Assembly (NCBI RefSeq): GCF_002836505.1
Contig: NZ_PJBF01000059.1
Location: 211,857 to 275,856, forward strand
Source: Psychrobacter sp. Choline-02u-9
GTDB lineage: Bacteria > Pseudomonadota > Gammaproteobacteria > Pseudomonadales > Moraxellaceae
DNA: 64,000 bases
Direction of reading: 5' to 3'
How positions within the stretch are numbered: the first letter of the stretch is position 1; each line of letters begins with the position of its first letter. The translations under genes and the position numbers were made by a program. The notes under the pieces were generated by a model. The model did not search any database and had not been told where the DNA came from. It was given only the letters and a program-made list of their open reading frames with translations. Below, piece by piece: positions 53,880 to 63,507 of this stretch.

Positions 53880-54983
53880 ATGGCAGGCAATAGTATTGGG
53901 CAGGTTTTTACGGTCACCACTTGCGGTGAGTCGCATGGGGCAGGCCTTATGGCCATCGTTGATGGCGTACCACCAGGTTTAGCATTATCTGCAGAAGATC
54001 TACAAGTAGATTTGGATCGTCGCAAACCGGGTACGTCTAAGTATTCAACCCAGCGCCGTGAGTCTGATGAAGTTGAGATTATCTCTGGCGTATTTGAAGG
54101 CAAAACCACAGGTACGTCTATCGGTTTATTGATTCGCAATACCAATCAAAAATCTAAAGACTATAGCGATATCAAAGATACTTTCCGTCCTGGACACGCT
54201 GACTATACTTATAGTATGAAATATGGCTTCCGTGACTATCGTGGTGGTGGTCGCTCGTCAGCGCGTGAAACGGCCATGCGAGTGGCGGCTGGTGCTATCG
54301 CCAAGAAATATTTGCAAGAACGGCTGGGCGTACAAATTCGTGGTCATGTTACCCAAATCGGCAATGAGCATAGTAATGTCTTAGACCCAAGCCAAATTGA
54401 CTGGGAGTTTGTAAATAGCAATCCGTTCTTTTGTGCAGACAAAGAAGCGATTGGCCGTTTTGAGACCTTGATTGATAACTTGCGCCGTGAAGGTACTAGC
54501 TGTGGCGCGCGCCTTGATATCATTGCGAGCGGTGTGCCAGTAGGCTTAGGCGAGCCAGTATTTGATCGTTTAGATGCTGATATCGCTCATGCGATGATGA
54601 GTATCAATGCGGTTAAAGGGGTCGAGATTGGCGATGGGATGGCGGTGGCAGGTCAATTCGGACATAGCGCTCGTGATGAGCTTACGCCAGATGGGTTTGC
54701 AGCCAACCATGCTGGCGGTGTCTTGGGCGGTATCTCATCAGGTCAAGATATCCGTGTGAGTATTGCTTTAAAACCAACCTCTAGTATCACGACTGCTGGC
54801 AAGAGCATCAACACTCAAGGTGAAGCAGTCGATATGCTGACTAAGGGTCGTCATGATCCTTGCGTTGGTGTGCGTGCTACGCCCATTGCCGAAGCGATGC
54901 TAGCGATTGTAGTGCTTGATCATTACCTGCGTCACCGTGGTCAAAACGCCGATGTGAAGCCGCCAGTACAATCGATTACTTAG
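53880..54983 (+). CDS. aroC: Chorismate synthase
   Basis: Makes chorismate from EPSP, using reduced flavin, the last step of the shikimate pathway. Signatures: [21 protein letters not shown], then [29 protein letters not shown], and the closing [21 protein letters not shown]. The length of 367 aa matches the family. ATG preceded by AAGGACAGTT. Confidence 0.98.
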   Translation: MAGNSIGQVFTVTTCGESHGAGLMAIVDGVPPGLALSAEDLQVDLDRRKPGTSKYSTQRRESDEVEIISGVFEGKTTGTSIGLLIRNTNQKSKDYSDIKDTFRPGHADYTYSMKYGFRDYRGGGRSSARETAMRVAAGAIAKKYLQERLGVQIRGHVTQIGNEHSNVLDPSQIDWEFVNSNPFFCADKEAIGRFETLIDNLRREGTSCGARLDIIASGVPVGLGEPVFDRLDADIAHAMMSINAVKGVEIGDGMAVAGQFGHSARDELTPDGFAANHAGGVLGGISSGQDIRVSIALKPTSSITTAGKSINTQGEAVDMLTKGRHDPCVGVRATPIAEAMLAIVVLDHYLRHRGQNADVKPPVQSIT

Positions 54984-55004
54984 TATTTTTGTCGTAGAGT
55001 AATT

Positions 55005-55057
55005 AGCCCTTTATTGTTTCCAGTGATTTGTTACTAGAAATAATAAAGGGCTTTTTT
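55005..55057 (+). terminator. Terminator after aroC
   Basis: Arms 55005-55020 and 55037-55052 pair over 16 bp with one mismatch (core AGCCCTTTATT), 16-nt loop, then seven T. Confidence 0.9.
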
Positions 55058-55117
55058 ATATCCAAATAAAATACAGGTGTTACTTAAATATAATTAACGA
55101 GTTGAGCAAGCAAGATA

Positions 55118-55318
55118 TTAGGCTACTAGTTGATATTCATCGATAGCTACGCACTGCTGATGTCGAAATACCAACAATAATCGCTGACTAGGAATCGCTA
55201 GCCAATGACCAAACTCAATACTATCGAAGCCTTCGCTTGATAAGGTTTGTGCACAGTGATGACGGCTAAGTCCGATTAGGTTATTTATAATAGGGTTATC
55301 AGTAAATTGATGTGACAT
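55118..55318 (-). CDS. Small hypothetical protein
   Basis: A 66-aa reading frame with AGGAG upstream of its ATG, in a gap between aroC and creC. It has two Cys, several His and no membrane helix or known motif. I do not recognise a family; it could be a remnant or a lineage-specific gene. Confidence 0.45.
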   Translation of the reverse strand: MSHQFTDNPIINNLIGLSRHHCAQTLSSEGFDSIEFGHWLAIPSQRLLLVFRHQQCVAIDEYQLVA

Positions 55319-55553
55319 AGATTTTTTACTCCTAATTTACTTTACGAATTTGACGGTTCAACAGACCATATTGCTATCGTAAAACAATGAAGTAGAAATC
55401 CTGTGTAGTCATGATGGAAAGTTGATGAACTATTATATAGTCACTCCACTATAAAAGTATTACAGCGTTAACCTCGCTTGAAGTATCACATATACATCTG
55501 CACTCGGTTGCCTTGTACTACCCTTAAATTGAATCGACTATAAATTATTACTC

Positions 55554-57347
55554 TCAAGCTAAGGGCAGGGTAATACTAACCATCACGCCAGAACGTTGGT
55601 CTTTACCAGTATCAGTGTTATCAGGGCTAATTTTATTATCGTTGGCATGAACATTATTAATGGCTACCTGACCACCATGATGTTCAATCACTTGCTTTAC
55701 TAAGGTGAGTCCAAGGCCCGTGCCTTTCTTGAGCATATTACTACTATAGTCAGTCTGCCTTGGCTCAGTCGTTGGATCTGTCGACTCTGTATATAGATTA
55801 TTGCTATCTGTGTGATTCGTTGTTTGTTCCGTTGCTTGAGATGATGGTTGGCTTTGATGAGATAAGCTAAAGTAACGCTCAAAGGCTTTTGCGACAGCAT
55901 ATTCGGGTAGCAGCTTACCATCATTGAATATATCGATAGTGATGGTTCGAGCAGTGCTATGCAATGAAATCTCAACGGTACGCTTTGCAAAGTGTATCGC
56001 ATTATCAAGCACGTTTTGCAGTACCTGTATTAACCAAAACTGGTCAGCATACACACTAGTCGCGGCCAATACTTCTACTGGCAAGTTTGCAGTATTGTTC
56101 ACATTCTTATTATCAATATATATATCAATAGGGTATAGATTCTGCTGTTGCTGCTTGGCCGTATTATCTCTGATCAAACTTTGCAAAAGCGGTAATAGGG
56201 GAGTCAGTTGTCGGTTGAGCTTAAAGGTAGGCTGTTCTACTTTAGCGAGCAACAGAAGTCGGTCGATGAGCTGTTGCATTTTTACGCTTTGCTCACCAAC
56301 CGTCTCAATGAGCATCTGACGATCTTCATTATCCAGTTTATTGCCATCTAGTCCATCGTCCTCTAACAGCTCGCTACTGGCACGTATGGCGGTTAGAGGG
56401 CTTTTTAGCTCATGGGTCAAAGTATGGACATAATCAGTGACGTAAGCACGGTTTTCGAGTCGATGCTTCATGGTCTCGATAGTATCTGTCAGGCTATTTA
56501 ATTCATGACCCAGATAAAAATAGGGCTTTTTGGTGTCTTCTGCCAATGCACTGGTATATTGAGTCACTAAGGTAATGCTCTGCTTGAGCCACCATGCCAC
56601 TAGACCTGCCAGTATAAGGGCGGCGATACTGATAAGTAGTGCGGTGATAAGCATACGGTTACGTGTGTCATCTAAATAAGGCAATACGCTAGCGACAGGC
56701 TTACCGACACTGACTACGCCGATGATATCTCCAGACGGATTTTTGATGGGCTGAGCCACATACATGACCGAACCATCGCGCCGCTGATAATCTCGCAGCG
56801 TGCTTCTTGCGCCGTATTGTCCTTTTAACGTGAGATAGACATCGTTCCAGCGTCCATAGTTCTGCCCTTCATTATTATCAGGTTTGGGCAGGGAGTCATA
56901 AATGACTATGCCGCTATTGTCTGTCACATATACACGAAAGCTACTGTAGCTTTTGGTTTGATCGACAGGACTGAGCGTTTCGCCCATCGCTGGCATACCG
57001 ACAAATGCAGCATCAAGTTGCGCTTGATACTCCTCATGATATAATTGTCCTGTAGATAACGGTACTTGTAAACTGGCCGCGAGTAATTTACTGGTGTCTA
57101 GTAGCGTGTCTTCGATGACTTGCTGCGCGGTTGGCTTGACGTAGCCAAACAACTGAGTAAACACGACCACGCCGCATATGACGAGCACCAACGCAACGGC
57201 TAGCCAAATTCTAAAAAATATACTTAAATTGAGTAGCCGTTTGCGTTTGGGAGCTTGCTGAGCAGTACCAATAGGATGCAGTTTGGCATACCAATTACTT
57301 TGGTCATTATGAATATCATTCTCAGCAGGATTGGTTTTATTATTCAT
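55554..57347 (-). CDS. creC: Two-component sensor histidine kinase CreC
   Basis: The sensor of the CreBC pathway, linked in gamma-proteobacteria to carbon-source and cell-wall stress responses. Two membrane helices (about 43-68 and 232-255) flank a periplasmic domain with the CreC-typical QYGARSTLRDYQ and GVVSVGKPVASVLP, then HAMP, and a HisKA box with the phosphoacceptor H312 in LTHELKSPLTAIR. The ATPase has NVLDNAIHFA (N box) and GTGLGLTLVKQVIEHHGG. A 45-residue polar insertion (about 497-540) lies in the ATP lid between F489 and G542. Length 597 aa (E. coli 474). 16 bases after creB, no creD follows. Confidence 0.9.
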   Translation of the reverse strand: MNNKTNPAENDIHNDQSNWYAKLHPIGTAQQAPKRKRLLNLSIFFRIWLAVALVLVICGVVVFTQLFGYVKPTAQQVIEDTLLDTSKLLAASLQVPLSTGQLYHEEYQAQLDAAFVGMPAMGETLSPVDQTKSYSSFRVYVTDNSGIVIYDSLPKPDNNEGQNYGRWNDVYLTLKGQYGARSTLRDYQRRDGSVMYVAQPIKNPSGDIIGVVSVGKPVASVLPYLDDTRNRMLITALLISIAALILAGLVAWWLKQSITLVTQYTSALAEDTKKPYFYLGHELNSLTDTIETMKHRLENRAYVTDYVHTLTHELKSPLTAIRASSELLEDDGLDGNKLDNEDRQMLIETVGEQSVKMQQLIDRLLLLAKVEQPTFKLNRQLTPLLPLLQSLIRDNTAKQQQQNLYPIDIYIDNKNVNNTANLPVEVLAATSVYADQFWLIQVLQNVLDNAIHFAKRTVEISLHSTARTITIDIFNDGKLLPEYAVAKAFERYFSLSHQSQPSSQATEQTTNHTDSNNLYTESTDPTTEPRQTDYSSNMLKKGTGLGLTLVKQVIEHHGGQVAINNVHANDNKISPDNTDTGKDQRSGVMVSITLPLA

Positions 57348-57363
57348 AAACTAGCAGCCACTG

Positions 57364-58143
57364 TTAAGCGGGACATAGTGCGTAACCCAGTCCGCGATGC
57401 GTATGGATGACATCGACATTAGCATCTACCATAGCGAGCTGTTTACGAATCGACTTGATATGGCTGTCTATCGTGCGTGCTAGGCGATGATCGGGATAGT
57501 CGCTTACTGCATTAAGCAACTGCTCACGGCTAAAAACTTGCTGCGGCGCTTGTAATAGTGTCAGCAAAATTTTGCGTTCTGTATTACTAAGCTCAAGCTT
57601 TTGCTCTTGCCACGTTAATGAATAGTTCAGTGGTTGATAATGCCAAACGCCAGATTGGTTCTCAAACGTTAATGCTTGTCCTGAAAGATTGTTCGAGGAA
57701 GTATTATCCGTACTGTTATCTGAGTTTATAGTATGAGAGCCTGACTGTTGAATCAGTTGTTCACGTCGCCAAATGGCTTTTAAACGAGCAACCAACTCAC
57801 GTGGACTAAAGGGTTTGGCGCAATAGTCGTCACCACCCATCTCCAATCCCAAAATCCGATCGATCTCATCGCTACGCGCGGTCAAAAACACGATAGGCAA
57901 ATCTTTTAAGGCGTCGATATCAGGTGTATGACGTATTTGTTGACATAGGCTCAAGCCGTCACCATCTGGCAGACCGACATCCATAATGATCGCCGATAGA
58001 TCTCGTGCTTCATAACTATGCAGCATGGGCAACACGCTACTGGCATTATCCAACCAAGTTATCTGCCAGCCTTCGCGCTTACAGGTAACCTTAAGCGACA
58101 TCGCGATCGCAGGATCATCTTCTACCAGTAAAATGTGGGTCAT
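57364..58143 (-). CDS. creB: Two-component response regulator CreB (OmpR family)
   Basis: The partner of CreC. The receiver domain has LLVEDDPAIAMSLK, the phosphorylated D55 in IIMDVGLPDGDG, LPIVFLTARS and CAKPFSPREL. The winged-helix DNA-binding domain lies at about 165-259 (LELSNTERKILLTLL, DHRLARTIDSHIKSIRKQL, IHTHRGLGYAL). A polar Ser/Asn/Thr-rich linker of about 27 residues (about 130-157) replaces the usual short linker. 259 aa (E. coli 229). Transcribed before creC. Confidence 0.92.
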   Translation of the reverse strand: MTHILLVEDDPAIAMSLKVTCKREGWQITWLDNASSVLPMLHSYEARDLSAIIMDVGLPDGDGLSLCQQIRHTPDIDALKDLPIVFLTARSDEIDRILGLEMGGDDYCAKPFSPRELVARLKAIWRREQLIQQSGSHTINSDNSTDNTSSNNLSGQALTFENQSGVWHYQPLNYSLTWQEQKLELSNTERKILLTLLQAPQQVFSREQLLNAVSDYPDHRLARTIDSHIKSIRKQLAMVDANVDVIHTHRGLGYALCPA

Positions 58144-58292
58144 AGTCTCTACATCGTCTTATAGGCTTAGTAAATTATCGTAGCACAAAACAGCAGACTG
58201 CTCTTGCTGCCACGAGTTAAATGGTGTGAAAAGTTAATGGAAAAGTAGGGTACTCAGTAGATAGTGTGCGATGTAATTAGTTTAATGCATTT

Positions 58293-58324
58293 AAAAAAAG
58301 GCCAGCTCAATAAATAAGCTGGCC
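58293..58324 (-). terminator. Terminator of the glycerophosphodiesterase gene
   Basis: GGCCAGCT (58300-58307) and AGCTGGCC (58317-58324) with a 9-nt loop; on the minus strand seven T follow. Confidence 0.9.
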
Positions 58325-58374
58325 CTGGTAACGAAGATTAAGCGTAATTATCTATTAATAGACTAAGCGAAAAC

Positions 58375-59739
58375 CTATTTAAGACCTTTGCAGTTGGCAT
58401 AGTAGCTCACTGTAGCGGGCCAATCTGAAAAAATGCCTTGGACACCGACGTCTTGCGCTAGTACGTCAATATAATTCATCATATCACCATCATTGTTGAT
58501 AGCATCACCAAGACCGCTATAGTACCAGTCGCCACCATCCGTTAATGGCCCTGAACGCTCTATCGACCAGGTAATGATTTTTAGACCATTGGCTTTGGCT
58601 TGTTTTGCGTATTCTGATGGTTGCATATTTCCCTTACCGTCAGTAGTGACTAATAACCAAAGGGCTGGTGCAATGGTGTTGATGCCGCGTGCTTTGATAT
58701 CAGCCAGTGAGTGCTTCCATGTGCTTGCGTCATTTTTATCAAATGTTTTACCCTTAGCGGTCTCGTTGCTGTCATCAATAAGATAGACGGCATTAGCCCC
58801 ATAAGCTGGCTCGTTTTTGATCCAGTAATCAAGATCTTCTATATTGAATGACTGGGCAAATACATCGCTTGCAGGCACATCCGCTGCCTTATAAGTATCT
58901 ATCAGCTGTTGACGGTAATCGTCCAAACGATAGCCGTTAAACGGCATGGTCACTACAGGTGCTTTTAGCTCAGGCGTGTGCTTCATACCCAGCTTGCGAG
59001 CCAACGCGATATGCTCTTTCAAGGTTAACACTTTGCCGTTTTGCGAGTATAAGTCCGTTCGCCAAGGCGCGGTTGCATTCATATATTCACTAATACTGGT
59101 TGCTTTTTTATTGGCAGCATCCATCTTACCCGTCAAGGTTTTAAACTCAGTAACGCTAATATCTGAGGTACGGCATTCGATACTATCGGCATTGGTAAGT
59201 TTGCCTTTAGCGTCCAATATGGGCGGTACGGTACATTGGTTAGCCAACGGTGTGGTTAGAATATTAGTAGTGGTGTGTAAATCATTTTGGGCATGACGAC
59301 AGACAAGCTCACCGTCATTGGTAAAAGCGACATCACATTCCAAGATGCCAGCACCCATTTGTGCTGACGCCACGTAGCTATCATAAGTATGTTCAGGCAG
59401 CTGTAATGGCGCACCTCGATGCGCAATAGAGAAGTCTGTCTTACTTGGTAGTTGCCCTCTACATGCCTGTAGCTCTTCTTTTAATGGTCCTTCATCCATA
59501 TCATTTATCAAATAAAACGGACGCACTCCATAGGTATATGCGACAGGTGAGGGCGATTGTGGCTGTGATTGCACTGTCGATAAAGGGGCTTTTGATGTGA
59601 GCGTTGATCGGCTATCGGTAGTGCAGCCTACTATCAATAATGAGCTGATCAGCGTTAAAGGTAAGGCGATATTAATCTTATTAACCTTAGCCAGCGTGTG
59701 CTTACTCAGCTCAAGCGCTGATTTATTAGAAATTGTCAT
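58375..59739 (-). CDS. Glycerophosphodiester phosphodiesterase lipoprotein
   Basis: Hydrolyses glycerophosphodiesters released from phospholipids. The ATG at 59739 has AGGAAC upstream; the longer frame to 59775 has no such site. The N-terminal hydrophobic segment ends in the lipobox LIVGC, so the protein is probably a lipoprotein. The GDPD domain starts at [20 protein letters not shown], with the metal and acid-base residues HRG and [16 protein letters not shown]. The domain ends with ITWSIERSG and a C-terminal extension. Family length is typical of GlpQ-like enzymes (about 380-450). Substrate range unknown. Confidence 0.85.
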   Translation of the reverse strand: MTISNKSALELSKHTLAKVNKINIALPLTLISSLLIVGCTTDSRSTLTSKAPLSTVQSQPQSPSPVAYTYGVRPFYLINDMDEGPLKEELQACRGQLPSKTDFSIAHRGAPLQLPEHTYDSYVASAQMGAGILECDVAFTNDGELVCRHAQNDLHTTTNILTTPLANQCTVPPILDAKGKLTNADSIECRTSDISVTEFKTLTGKMDAANKKATSISEYMNATAPWRTDLYSQNGKVLTLKEHIALARKLGMKHTPELKAPVVTMPFNGYRLDDYRQQLIDTYKAADVPASDVFAQSFNIEDLDYWIKNEPAYGANAVYLIDDSNETAKGKTFDKNDASTWKHSLADIKARGINTIAPALWLLVTTDGKGNMQPSEYAKQAKANGLKIITWSIERSGPLTDGGDWYYSGLGDAINNDGDMMNYIDVLAQDVGVQGIFSDWPATVSYYANCKGLK

Positions 59740-60169
59740 GTAAAATGTTCCTGCAAAATTATAAAAAAATCCCATCGGACGTATGGATAGGAATTGAAAA
59801 ATTAACGTTTGACTATTGGTTGCTACTTGCCAAAAGAAGCTAAGTGTCGTGCATTCTTGTAAAAGCTTAGTTTTGTAAGAGCTTAGCCTTGTAAGAACTT
59901 AGCATTAATGCGGATACAATTGTAGGCACATGTACTAAAAAATAGACAGCTGACAGTATTTAAGCTTGATAGTATTGAGCTTATCGGTCGTAAAATCATA
60001 CGTGTCTTCTTATACTGTTCACATTTTTGCTATTGTCCGTTTAGTACCTCACTATTGACCATACTCTCAAACTAACAGATGATATTGACCATATAATGAC
60101 ACACACATTATCTTGGCAAAAAATATAGAAATGCTTAAGGCATATCTCACTACATTATTAAGGATAACT
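59740..60169. other. Divergent intergenic region with 16-bp tandem repeat
   Basis: 430 bp between the glycerophosphodiesterase and carboxylesterase genes. Contains the tandem repeat at 59857-59904. A possible plus-strand -10 TATACT lies at 60011-60016 without a good -35. Confidence 0.45.
59857..59904 (+). repeat. Three tandem copies of a 16-bp unit
   Basis: TTGTAAAAGCTTAGTT, TTGTAAGAGCTTAGCC and TTGTAAGAACTTAGCA are adjacent, each differing from the next by one to three bases. Confidence 0.85.
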
Positions 60170-60841
60170 ATGAGTAACTATTTAGACGCAGTCGTCGTTG
60201 AGCACAATCCCTCTCAAAAAAAGATAGATCGCGCAGTGATTTGGCTACATGGCTTAGGTGCTAGCGGTCATGATTTTGAGCCAGTTGTACCGCAGCTTGG
60301 CTTGGCTAATGATATGGCAGTACGTTTTATCTTCCCACATGCACCTAAACGCCCAGTCACAGTAAATGGTGGCATGGTGATGCCAGCATGGTACGACATC
60401 ATAGAGATGAGTCTGGAGCGTAAAGTAGATGTGGCTCAAATTGAAGAGTCTGCTCAGCAGATACAAGATTTGATCAGTCGTGAGATAGAGCGCGGCGTGT
60501 TACCAGAGCATATCGTCATCGCAGGGTTTTCGCAGGGCGGGGCAGTTGCGTATCATGTGGCACTTGGCTATCCAAAACGTTTGGCTGGCTTGATGACGCT
60601 CTCTACCTACTTAGCAACCAATGACAATATTGAGTATAGTGCTGCCAATAAAGACATGCCGATTTTGATTGAACATGGTTCACATGATCCAGTCGTGCCT
60701 GTCATCCTAGGTGAGCAAGCCCAGCAGTTATTGTCGGCAAAGGATTACAATGTGTCCTACAATACTTATCCAATGGCGCATCAGGTCTGTATGCCGCAGA
60801 TCCAAAATATCGGTAAATGGTTAAACACTGTTTTAGCATAG
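60170..60841 (+). CDS. Carboxylesterase / lysophospholipase-like alpha/beta hydrolase
   Basis: A serine hydrolase of the phospholipase/carboxylesterase family. The oxyanion region is WLHGLGASGHDFEPV; the catalytic Ser is in the nucleophile elbow GFSQGGAVAYH, the Asp in HGSHDPVVP and the His in PMAHQVC. The start at 60170 has AAGGATAACT upstream and gives 223 aa, the family size; the frame upstream to 60113 is not supported. A substrate (esters or lysophospholipids) cannot be told. The tmRNA gene follows. Confidence 0.92.
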   Translation: MSNYLDAVVVEHNPSQKKIDRAVIWLHGLGASGHDFEPVVPQLGLANDMAVRFIFPHAPKRPVTVNGGMVMPAWYDIIEMSLERKVDVAQIEESAQQIQDLISREIERGVLPEHIVIAGFSQGGAVAYHVALGYPKRLAGLMTLSTYLATNDNIEYSAANKDMPILIEHGSHDPVVPVILGEQAQQLLSAKDYNVSYNTYPMAHQVCMPQIQNIGKWLNTVLA

Positions 60842-60883
60842 CCCATTAAGCTGTAACGTAATGTAATGCAGGCTACTTATAGG

Positions 60884-60913
60884 TTGAAACCTAACCGATA
60901 TCTCCTATATAAT
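60884..60913 (+). promoter_or_regulatory. ssrA promoter
   Basis: -35 TTGAAA (60884-60889), 18-bp spacer, perfect -10 TATAAT (60908-60913). The first base of the RNA is expected at or just before 60927. Confidence 0.75.
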
Positions 60914-60926
60914 AGTCAGTCTTATT

Positions 60927-61285
60927 GGGGATGTTCTGGCTTCGACGCTGGTGATGAAACTCAATGATGCATGTCGAGAGTGTATGTCCTCTCGTTAATC
61001 AAACATATATTGTTATAGTCGCAAACGACGAAACTTACGCTCTAGCAGCTTAAACCCTGCTTACTTGGTTGCTGATCACCTACAGTTGGTTAACTAAGTT
61101 GAAGCGTCCGCATGTAGGCTCGCCACAAGTGATTGTCTCAATTGCTTGGGTTCAAAAGTAGAGAATCGTCCAATCCATCCTGACTGTCGGATCGGTGCGG
61201 ATTAAAACTAAAGACAGAAACTAAACATGTAGATTCATGAGCGTAATGCTGGCGGACGCGGGTTCAACTCCCGCCATCTCCACCA
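60927..61285 (+). ncRNA. ssrA: Transfer-messenger RNA (tmRNA)
   Basis: Rescues stalled ribosomes. It starts GGGGATGTTCTGG and ends with the CATCTCC arm and ACCA, which pair as the 7-bp acceptor stem. The T-arm GGTTCAACTCCC is at the 3' end and CCA is encoded. The reading frame at 61021-61053 gives tag peptide ANDETYALAA followed by TAA; with the alanine from the tRNA part the tag is AANDETYALAA (E. coli has N at the T position). Length about 359 nt. Confidence 0.96.
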
Positions 61286-61294
61286 AACATTAAA

Positions 61295-61328
61295 AATCCG
61301 ATCACTTAGGTGGTCGGATTTTTTTTGT
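61295..61328 (+). terminator. Terminator of ssrA
   Basis: AATCCGATCA pairs with TGGTCGGATT (one G-T pair), followed by a run of T, ten bases after the tmRNA 3' end. Confidence 0.9.
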
Positions 61329-61577
61329 CTAAATTTTACGGTTAATTAAAGAAACAATGATACCAATAAACTTTTGATGAGAAAGTAAAAACTATTTATA
61401 TAGAGTAATCATCAAGTCTTTGAAATTGAATTACAATTTTTCGTTGCCTATGGAGAACATAATATTAGCTTGTCTTAAAGAATAATTCTGATTATTCTTA
61501 GTTGAGGCCTATTCTTCGCATCAGGCAATGCAGTAGCAAGAATAAGCGGACTTTCAAATAACTACAGGGAGTGTATT

Positions 61578-63206
61578 ATGTTAGGAAAAATGATGTATCA
61601 GCCATTGCTGATCAGTGGTCTAATCGAACACGCTGCCCGTTATCATGGTGATACGGCGGTTTTGTCCAAAGAAGTCGATGGACAGATGACTCATACCAAT
61701 TGGCGTACTGTCTCAGATAACTCAAAACGATTGGCCAATGCGTTGGCTACACTGGGACTTAAATCATCAGAACGCATAGCAACTTTGGCTTGGAATAATC
61801 GTCGGCACTTAGAAGCTTGGTATGCCATTTCAGGTAGTGGCATGGTTTGCCATACTATCAATCCACGTTTGTTCCCTGAGCAGCTTAGCTACATTATCAA
61901 TGACGCTGATGATCGAGTACTGTTTTTTGATACTACTTTCCTACCGTTAATTATGGCAATCAAAGAGCATATCAAAGGTGTTGAACACTTCATTTGTCTA
62001 AGTGATCGAGATGATAGTATCGTAGAGAAACTGCCTAATGTACTGTTCTTTGATGAGCTATTAGCAGAAAACTCGACTGACTTTGACTGGCCTCAATTCG
62101 ATGAAGCAACAGCCAGCTCTTTATGCTACACCTCAGGAACTACCGGTAATCCTAAAGGTATTTTATATACTCATCGCTCTTCTGTGCTGCATGCGATGGC
62201 ATTGTGCATGCCTGATGTCTCCGCGCTCTCTGCACAAGACGTTTTGTTACCCGTAGTACCGATGTTCCATGTCAATGCGTGGGGCACACCTTATGCAGCT
62301 GCCCTGACTGGTTGCTCTCTCATACTTCCTGGTCCAAATCTCGATGGTGACAGCCTAGTATCTTTCATTGATGATTGTCATGTTACGGTTGCTCTAGGGG
62401 TTCCAACAATCTGGCAAAGCCTATTAACCGCTGCCAAAGCCAGAGGTAGTAAGCTTGATAGCATGACGCGTACTATCGTCGGAGGAGCCGCATGCCCACC
62501 ATCAGTAATCAAAACGTTCAGAGAAGACTTTAACTGCGATGCGGTGCATGGTTGGGGCATGACAGAAACCAGCCCACTTGGAACGATGAATCAAATAAAA
62601 GCCAAGCATAAATCGCTGAGTAAAGATGAGATTAATGAGTTGCGTAACTCTCAAGGTCGTCCACCCTACGGCGTTCAGCTACGTCTCATAGATACTGACG
62701 AGCCGCTACAGCGAGTTGAAGAAGATGGTATGTCTCAAGGTCGTTTACAGATCAAAGGGCATTGGATCATCAACGATTATTACACAGAAAATCCTGATGC
62801 GATAACTGAAGATGGTTGGTTCGACACAGGTGATATTGCAACTATTGATGCCGATGGCTATATGAATATTCGGGATCGCTCAAAAGATTTGATTAAATCT
62901 GGTGGAGAGTGGATATCGTCAGTAGAGCTAGAGAACATCGCAGTCGCCCATCCGCAGATAAGAATGGCAGCCGCTATTGCTGCAAAGCATAAAAAATGGA
63001 GCGAGCGTCCAGTATTGATTGTAGTGAAAGAACCAGATTCAGAAATCGATGAGTCGCAAGTGCTAAGCTTTTACGAAGGTAAAATCGCCAGCTGGCAAAT
63101 ACCCGATAAAGTCATCTTTGTAGATAACATCGTGCTGAATGGCGCTGGCAAAATGGTCAAAAAAGACCTGCGTGATGATTATGGCAACGTGTTATTAGAT
63201 AGCTGA
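61578..63206 (+). CDS. Acyl-CoA synthetase (AMP-binding, fatty-acid-CoA ligase / DmdB-like)
   Basis: Activates a carboxylic acid with ATP and CoA. The P-loop-like motif is CYTSGTTGNPKGILYTH (about 190-206), the A5/A7 motifs are HGWGMTETSP and GWFDTGDIATID, and the A10 Lys is in NGAGKMVKKDL. The N-terminus MLGKMMYQPLLISGLIEHAAR is typical of 3-methylmercaptopropionyl-CoA ligases (DmdB) and medium/long-chain ligases that resemble them. Without other dmd genes nearby the substrate stays open. 542 aa, full length. Confidence 0.88.
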   Translation: MLGKMMYQPLLISGLIEHAARYHGDTAVLSKEVDGQMTHTNWRTVSDNSKRLANALATLGLKSSERIATLAWNNRRHLEAWYAISGSGMVCHTINPRLFPEQLSYIINDADDRVLFFDTTFLPLIMAIKEHIKGVEHFICLSDRDDSIVEKLPNVLFFDELLAENSTDFDWPQFDEATASSLCYTSGTTGNPKGILYTHRSSVLHAMALCMPDVSALSAQDVLLPVVPMFHVNAWGTPYAAALTGCSLILPGPNLDGDSLVSFIDDCHVTVALGVPTIWQSLLTAAKARGSKLDSMTRTIVGGAACPPSVIKTFREDFNCDAVHGWGMTETSPLGTMNQIKAKHKSLSKDEINELRNSQGRPPYGVQLRLIDTDEPLQRVEEDGMSQGRLQIKGHWIINDYYTENPDAITEDGWFDTGDIATIDADGYMNIRDRSKDLIKSGGEWISSVELENIAVAHPQIRMAAAIAAKHKKWSERPVLIVVKEPDSEIDESQVLSFYEGKIASWQIPDKVIFVDNIVLNGAGKMVKKDLRDDYGNVLLDS

Positions 63207-63433
63207 TTTGGCTATTAAGAGCATAAATTGACAATGCTACTTGCAAAACCAAGTGTGTAATCTAGATAGGTTTCTTTAAGAATAGTGGTATAGGTGAGTA
63301 GGGCGTTTGAGATGCTCGTCATCTATATCACTTATCATGATTATTATTTCAAACGAGCACTGAGAGATTAATGTACATCAGATGCACAGATTGAGATAGA
63401 TAGAGCAGGACAGTATAGAACGTCAGATACAAC

Positions 63434-63457
63434 AAAGCCCCTGATATCAGGGGCTTT
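63434..63457 (+). terminator. 24-bp palindrome, probable terminator of the ligase gene
   Basis: AAAGCCCCTGAT/ATCAGGGGCTTT is perfect. The T-tract is short (three T), so function as a terminator is less certain than for others. Confidence 0.5.
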
Positions 63458-63490
63458 AGCTGTTCTATAAGATAGTATAGGACTATGTAA

Positions 63491-63507
63491 TGGTACCCGG
63501 AGCCGGA
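63491..63507 (-). repeat. tRNA-Leu 3'-end-like att-site candidate
   Basis: On the minus strand TCCGGCTCCGGGTACCA has the form T-stem, 7-nt acceptor strand, discriminator A, CCA, as at the end of tRNA-Leu(UAA) genes. The rest of a tRNA is not present, so it is a fragment and could be an attachment-site copy. Confidence 0.5.
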
